This document shows, one piece after another, positions 61,083 through 64,000 of a stretch of 64,000 bases of DNA. The position numbers and the translations under genes were made by a program. This stretch comes from Pseudomonas sp. BN102 (GTDB lineage Bacteria > Pseudomonadota > Gammaproteobacteria > Pseudomonadales > Pseudomonadaceae): NCBI RefSeq assembly GCF_029871245.1, contig NZ_SSON01000038.1:46941-110940 (forward strand), read 5' to 3'. Position 1 is the first letter of the stretch, and each line of letters starts with the position of its first letter. The notes under the pieces were generated by a model that was given only the letters and a program-made list of their open reading frames with translations, did not search any database and was not told the origin of the DNA.

Positions 61083-61182
61083 TGTAGGGGCGAATTCATT
61101 CGCCAAGGGCAGCTCTGCTGCCCTTATTGGCGGTGCAAGGCAGGCCTTCTCGGCCTGCTTGGCGAATGAATTCGCCCCTACA
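61083..61182. repeat. paired REP-like palindrome (BIME-like)
   Basis: Ends TGTAGGGGCGAATTCATTCGC and GGCGAATGAATTCGCCCCTAC; arms GGGCAGCTCTGCTGCCC and GGCAGGCCTTCTCGGCCTGC. Between the cio operon and convergent rlmG. Confidence 0.85.
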
Positions 61183-61204
61183 CATGTTTGCACCAGCCTG
61201 CTTG

Positions 61205-62329
61205 CTACTTGGTCGCCTTCAACACCACGAACTTCGGCGTCGCCGCCACCTGCTCCACGCCGCGGAACAAGCGCTTGAGCTTGGCGTGGTAGCCCAGGTG
61301 GCGGTTGCCCACTATCCACAGCTCGCCACCCTTCACCAGGGCATTGCGCGCCTGGACGAACATGCGCCAGGCGAGGAAGTCGCCCACCACCTGCTGCTGA
61401 TGGAAGGGCGGATTGCACAGCACCAGGTCCAGGGAGTGCGCCGGCTGTTCCGTCAGGCCGTCGCCGGCGCGGATATTCGCCGGGCGCTCGCCCAGGGCCG
61501 CCCGCCAGTTCTCCTTCGCCGACTGCACGGCCATATAGGACTCGTCCACCAGGGTCATCTCCGCCTGGGGGTTGATCTGGGCGTAGGCGATGCCCAGCAC
61601 CCCGTTGCCGCAACCCAGGTCCGCCGCGCGGACGGCCGCCAGGCTGCGCGGCAGGTGCGGGAGGAAGGCGCGGGTACCGATATCCAGGCCTTCGCGGCAG
61701 AACACATTGGCGTGGTTGGTCAGGGTCAGGCGCGGCTGATCCAGTTGGTACCGCGTGGGGTAGGGCGAGGCCACGGCGGGCTTATCCACAGGCGTGGCGA
61801 TCAGCAGGCGGGCCTTCTTCACCGCGAGTGAGGGCTGCATCGGGCCGATGTACTTCTCCAGCAGGTCGCCGGCGGCGTGGGGCAGGTGCTTGACCATGCC
61901 GGCGGCGACCACCGTGGCGCCCGGGGCCAATTGGCCATGCAGGCGGATCAGCTGCTCTTCCAGCAAGGACAGAGTCTTGGGCACGCGGATCAGCACCCGG
62001 TCGAACGGACCGTCAGCCCGCTCGCTGGCGGGCACGAAGCGCACCGCTGCATCGTCCAGGCCATTGCGCGCCAGGTTGCGCTGCAGGGCGATATGCCCCA
62101 GGTGCGAATCGCCGCTGCTGGTAACGCTGGCGCAGGACGCCAGGCTGGCGGCCAGGGCGCCGAAGCTGTCGTTCAGTACCAGGACGCGCGTGTCGGCCGT
62201 GACGCCCTGCTCGTGCAGCTGGTTGAGCAGGTACTCGTCGGCGGCGTCGAAGGCTTGCAGCGGGTCGTCCTGCTGCTCGGGTTGACGAATGAGATCGAGC
62301 TGGGCGAAAGGCGTAGTGAATATAGGCAT
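61205..62329 (-). CDS. rlmG: 23S rRNA (guanine1835-N2)-methyltransferase RlmG
   Basis: 374 residues. N-terminal RlmG-specific half (PIFTTPFAQLDLIRQPEQQD) and C-terminal SAM methyltransferase with VRAADLGCGNGVLGIAYAQI and the N6/N2-type LDLVLCNPPFHQQQVVGDFL (NPPF motif). Modifies G1835 of 23S rRNA. ATG at 62329. Divergent from the ferredoxin-NADP reductase gene. Confidence 0.93.
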   Translation of the reverse strand: MPIFTTPFAQLDLIRQPEQQDDPLQAFDAADEYLLNQLHEQGVTADTRVLVLNDSFGALAASLASCASVTSSGDSHLGHIALQRNLARNGLDDAAVRFVPASERADGPFDRVLIRVPKTLSLLEEQLIRLHGQLAPGATVVAAGMVKHLPHAAGDLLEKYIGPMQPSLAVKKARLLIATPVDKPAVASPYPTRYQLDQPRLTLTNHANVFCREGLDIGTRAFLPHLPRSLAAVRAADLGCGNGVLGIAYAQINPQAEMTLVDESYMAVQSAKENWRAALGERPANIRAGDGLTEQPAHSLDLVLCNPPFHQQQVVGDFLAWRMFVQARNALVKGGELWIVGNRHLGYHAKLKRLFRGVEQVAATPKFVVLKATK

Positions 62330-62412
62330 AAGAACCGGCGGTGTTTCTGAAGGCCGCTTTGCGAGACACTGGAGCGGTCTTGGAAAGAATCGGAAAAGGA
62401 TGGGAGCGGAGT

Positions 62413-63189
62413 ATGACCGCCAGCGAAGAGAAGTTCACCCGTCAGACCCTGCTGGATGTGCAGACCCTGACGCCCAGCCTGTTCACCCTGCGCACCACCC
62501 GCGATGCGGGCTTTCGCTTCCGCGCCGGGCAATTCGCCCGCCTGGGGGTGACCAAGGCTGATGGCAGCACCGTCTGGCGCGCCTATTCGATGGTGTCGGC
62601 GCCTTATGACGAACACCTGGAGTTCTTTTCCATCGTCGTTCCGGAGGGTGAATTCACCAGTGAGCTGTCCCGCCTGAAGGAAGGCGACACCCTGATGGTG
62701 GACAAGCAATCGTTCGGCTTCCTCACCCTCGACCGCTTCATCGACGGCCGCGACCTCTGGTTGCTGGCCACCGGCACGGGGCTCGCGCCTTTTCTTTCGA
62801 TCCTCCAGGACCTGGAGGTCTGGGAGCGCTTCGAGCGCATCATCCTTGTCTACAGCGTGCGCCATTCCGCTGAACTGGCTTATCAGGAGCTGATCGCCGA
62901 GCTCAAGGACAAGGAGTACCTGGAGGGGGTGGCGGACAAGCTGCTGTTCATCCCGGTGGTCACCCGCGAAGAAGTGCCCGGTGCGCTGCACGGGCGCATC
63001 ACCACCTTGATCGAGAACGGTGAGCTCGAGCTCGCCGCTGGCCTGGAACTGACCCCGGAGCATTCCCGGGTGATGCTCTGCGGCAACCCGCAGATGATCG
63101 ATGACACCCGCGCCGTGCTGAAGGCCCGCGACATGCACCTGAGCCTGAGCCGCCGGCCGGGGCAGGTGGCGGTGGAGAATTACTGGTAG
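62413..63189 (+). CDS. fpr: ferredoxin-NADP reductase (bacterial, FprB-like)
   Basis: 258 residues. FAD domain with WRAYSMVSAPYDEHLEFFSI and the phosphate-contact GEFTSELSRL; NADP domain with LLATGTGLAPFLSILQDLEV, ILVYSVRHSAELAYQELIAE and SRVMLCGNPQMIDDTRAVLK. Moves electrons between NADPH and ferredoxin or flavodoxin. The C-terminus VAVENYW differs from the usual Pseudomonas FprA ending, so an FprB-type paralogue is likely. ATG at 62413 chosen (MTASEEKFTRQTLLDVQTL). Confidence 0.92.
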   Translation: MTASEEKFTRQTLLDVQTLTPSLFTLRTTRDAGFRFRAGQFARLGVTKADGSTVWRAYSMVSAPYDEHLEFFSIVVPEGEFTSELSRLKEGDTLMVDKQSFGFLTLDRFIDGRDLWLLATGTGLAPFLSILQDLEVWERFERIILVYSVRHSAELAYQELIAELKDKEYLEGVADKLLFIPVVTREEVPGALHGRITTLIENGELELAAGLELTPEHSRVMLCGNPQMIDDTRAVLKARDMHLSLSRRPGQVAVENYW

Positions 63190-63206
63190 GGACGCAAAGC
63201 GGCCCC

Positions 63207-63294
63207 GTAGGTTGGTGCTGAGCATAGCGAAGCCCAACAATCCCGGGCACCGGGACTTCGCCTGTTGGGCTTCGCAGGCTCAGCACCAACCTAC
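63207..63294. repeat. inverted repeat, GTAGGTTGG family (second copy)
   Basis: Starts GTAGGTTGGTGCTGAGC, ends CTCAGCACCAACCTAC, with inner GCCCAAC/GTTGGGC arms and a CCCGGGCACCGGG core. Shares its arms with 24849-24936. Confidence 0.78.
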
Positions 63295-63314
63295 AATCAA
63301 AGTCCTGCGCTGGC

Positions 63315-63560
63315 TCAAGCCTCTAGCTCTACCCGTCTCGCACAACTCCCATCACACCTTCCCGGACAACTGCACCCCGTGCTGCTGCGGCCGGTGGCGC
63401 GTTCCATGCGGCGGGCGACGGGCTCGTCATCGGCAAATGGCAGCATGGTGGCTTCGTCCAGCTGGCGCTGGCTCCTGCCCCCCAGGCTGGTCTGGGTGGC
63501 GAGGTAGAAGAAGGCCAGGGCACTCAGGCTGAGCAGGGCGTAGGCGCTTTCGCTATCCAT
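63315..63560 (-). CDS. ccoQ: CcoQ-like subunit of an orphan cbb3 oxidase pair
   Basis: 81 residues. One membrane helix ([19 protein letters not shown]), then the CcoQ hallmark [14 protein letters not shown], and an unusual Cys-rich tail ([11 protein letters not shown]). Start ATG at 63560 overlaps the ccoN stop by 8 bases, so the two are coupled. No ccoO or ccoP follows, so the pair is orphan like ccoN3Q3 and ccoN4Q4 of P. aeruginosa (memory). Confidence 0.8.
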   Translation of the reverse strand: MDSESAYALLSLSALAFFYLATQTSLGGRSQRQLDEATMLPFADDEPVARRMERATGRSSTGCSCPGRCDGSCARRVELEA

Positions 63561-64000
63561 GGGCCACCGCCTGCGGCACGGCTTCTGTGGTGCTGGCATT
63601 GCCCACCCGCACTGTGCGCCAGGTGTTCCAGGCCATGAGGAACATGCCGGTGAGGAAGAACACGCCGCCGATCATGCGGACCACGAAGCCCGGATGGCTG
63701 GCCTCCAGCGCCTCGACGAAGGAGTAGGTCAGGGTGCCGTCCTCGTTGACCGCGCGCCACATCAGGCCCTGGGTGATGCCGTTGACCCACATCGAGGCGA
63801 TGTACAGAACGGTGCCGATGGTGGCGAGCCAGAAGTGCGCGTTGATCAGGCCGACGCTGTGCATCTGCGCGCGGCCCCAGAGGCGCGGAATCAGGTGGTA
63901 GAGCGAGCCGATGGTGATCATCGCAACCCAGCCCAGGGCCCCGGCATGGACGTGGCCGATGGTCCAGTCGGTGTAGTGGGAGAGGGCGTTGACGGTCTTG
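63553..64000 (-). CDS. ccoN: cbb3-type cytochrome oxidase subunit I CcoN (3' part)
   Basis: The last 148 codons are visible; the gene continues beyond the right edge. The [20 protein letters not shown] segment holds haem-ligand region residues of the CcoN family, followed by four hydrophobic helices ([40 protein letters not shown]). CcoN carries haem b and the haem b3-CuB site of the high-affinity oxidase. Paired with the ccoQ-like gene. Confidence 0.93.
   Translation of the reverse strand, partial: KTVNALSHYTDWTIGHVHAGALGWVAMITIGSLYHLIPRLWGRAQMHSVGLINAHFWLATIGTVLYIASMWVNGITQGLMWRAVNEDGTLTYSFVEALEASHPGFVVRMIGGVFFLTGMFLMAWNTWRTVRVGNASTTEAVPQAVAHG

Overview
The window is chromosomal DNA from a high-GC gammaproteobacterium, almost certainly a Pseudomonas of the P. 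aeruginosa / P. resinovorans type. The evidence is gene order, recalled from memory and not searched. The run miaB - DUF1820 - Sel1 protein - hemL - thiE - thiD - ladS - TetR - aidB-like - amn - rluE - DUF2788 - Lrp - fieF - hrpB matches the PA3980-to-PA3961 neighbourhood of P. aeruginosa. An orphan ccoNQ pair, cioAB with a DUF2474 gene, and many Pseudomonas-type intergenic palindromes agree with this. Coding density is high, and most starts were moved inward from the longest open frame by ribosome-binding site, signal peptide or family alignment.

Region by region: 1-12.6 kb is core metabolism and signalling (tRNA modification, thiamine and tetrapyrrole synthesis, the LadS hybrid kinase, an AidB-type acyl-CoA dehydrogenase, AMP nucleosidase, rRNA pseudouridylation). 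12.7-28 kb holds two Lrp-type regulators, a cation exporter, helicases HrpB and RhlE, nucleases, two periplasmic solute-binding proteins and a CDGSH iron-sulfur protein. 28-35.2 kb is a LuxR-type regulator, a 650-base gap with DnaA-box-like repeats, and a polyamine-type ABC transporter operon ending in an aminoaldehyde dehydrogenase, so uptake and oxidation are probably coupled. 35-46 kb is mixed: a PAS protein with a receiver/CheC-like regulator, a flavoprotein, a histone-deacetylase-like amidohydrolase, a double-domain SagB-type nitroreductase, TesB, and a DUF559 nuclease gene enclosed by inverted palindromes and followed by a 70-bp tandem array. 46-51.5 kb has trmA with a purine permease, a DJ-1 protein and an MFS transporter.

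51.5-58.1 kb is a molybdoenzyme operon: a Tat-exported molybdopterin subunit, a [2Fe-2S] subunit, a tri-haem cytochrome c, an XdhC chaperone and a MocA-type cytidylyltransferase, behind a promoter overlapped by two dyads. 58.3-61 kb is the cyanide-insensitive oxidase operon cioAB plus a 46-residue third gene, with an ANR/FNR-like box upstream. The end holds rlmG, a ferredoxin-NADP reductase and the ccoQ/ccoN pair, the latter cut by the window edge.

No complete insertion sequence, prophage, CRISPR array, rRNA or tRNA gene was seen. The most unusual items are the DUF559/inverted-palindrome cassette, a rho-independent terminator at 13857-13888 with no gene to serve (a possible small RNA), the DnaA-box-like repeats, and the dispersed BIME-like palindromes.
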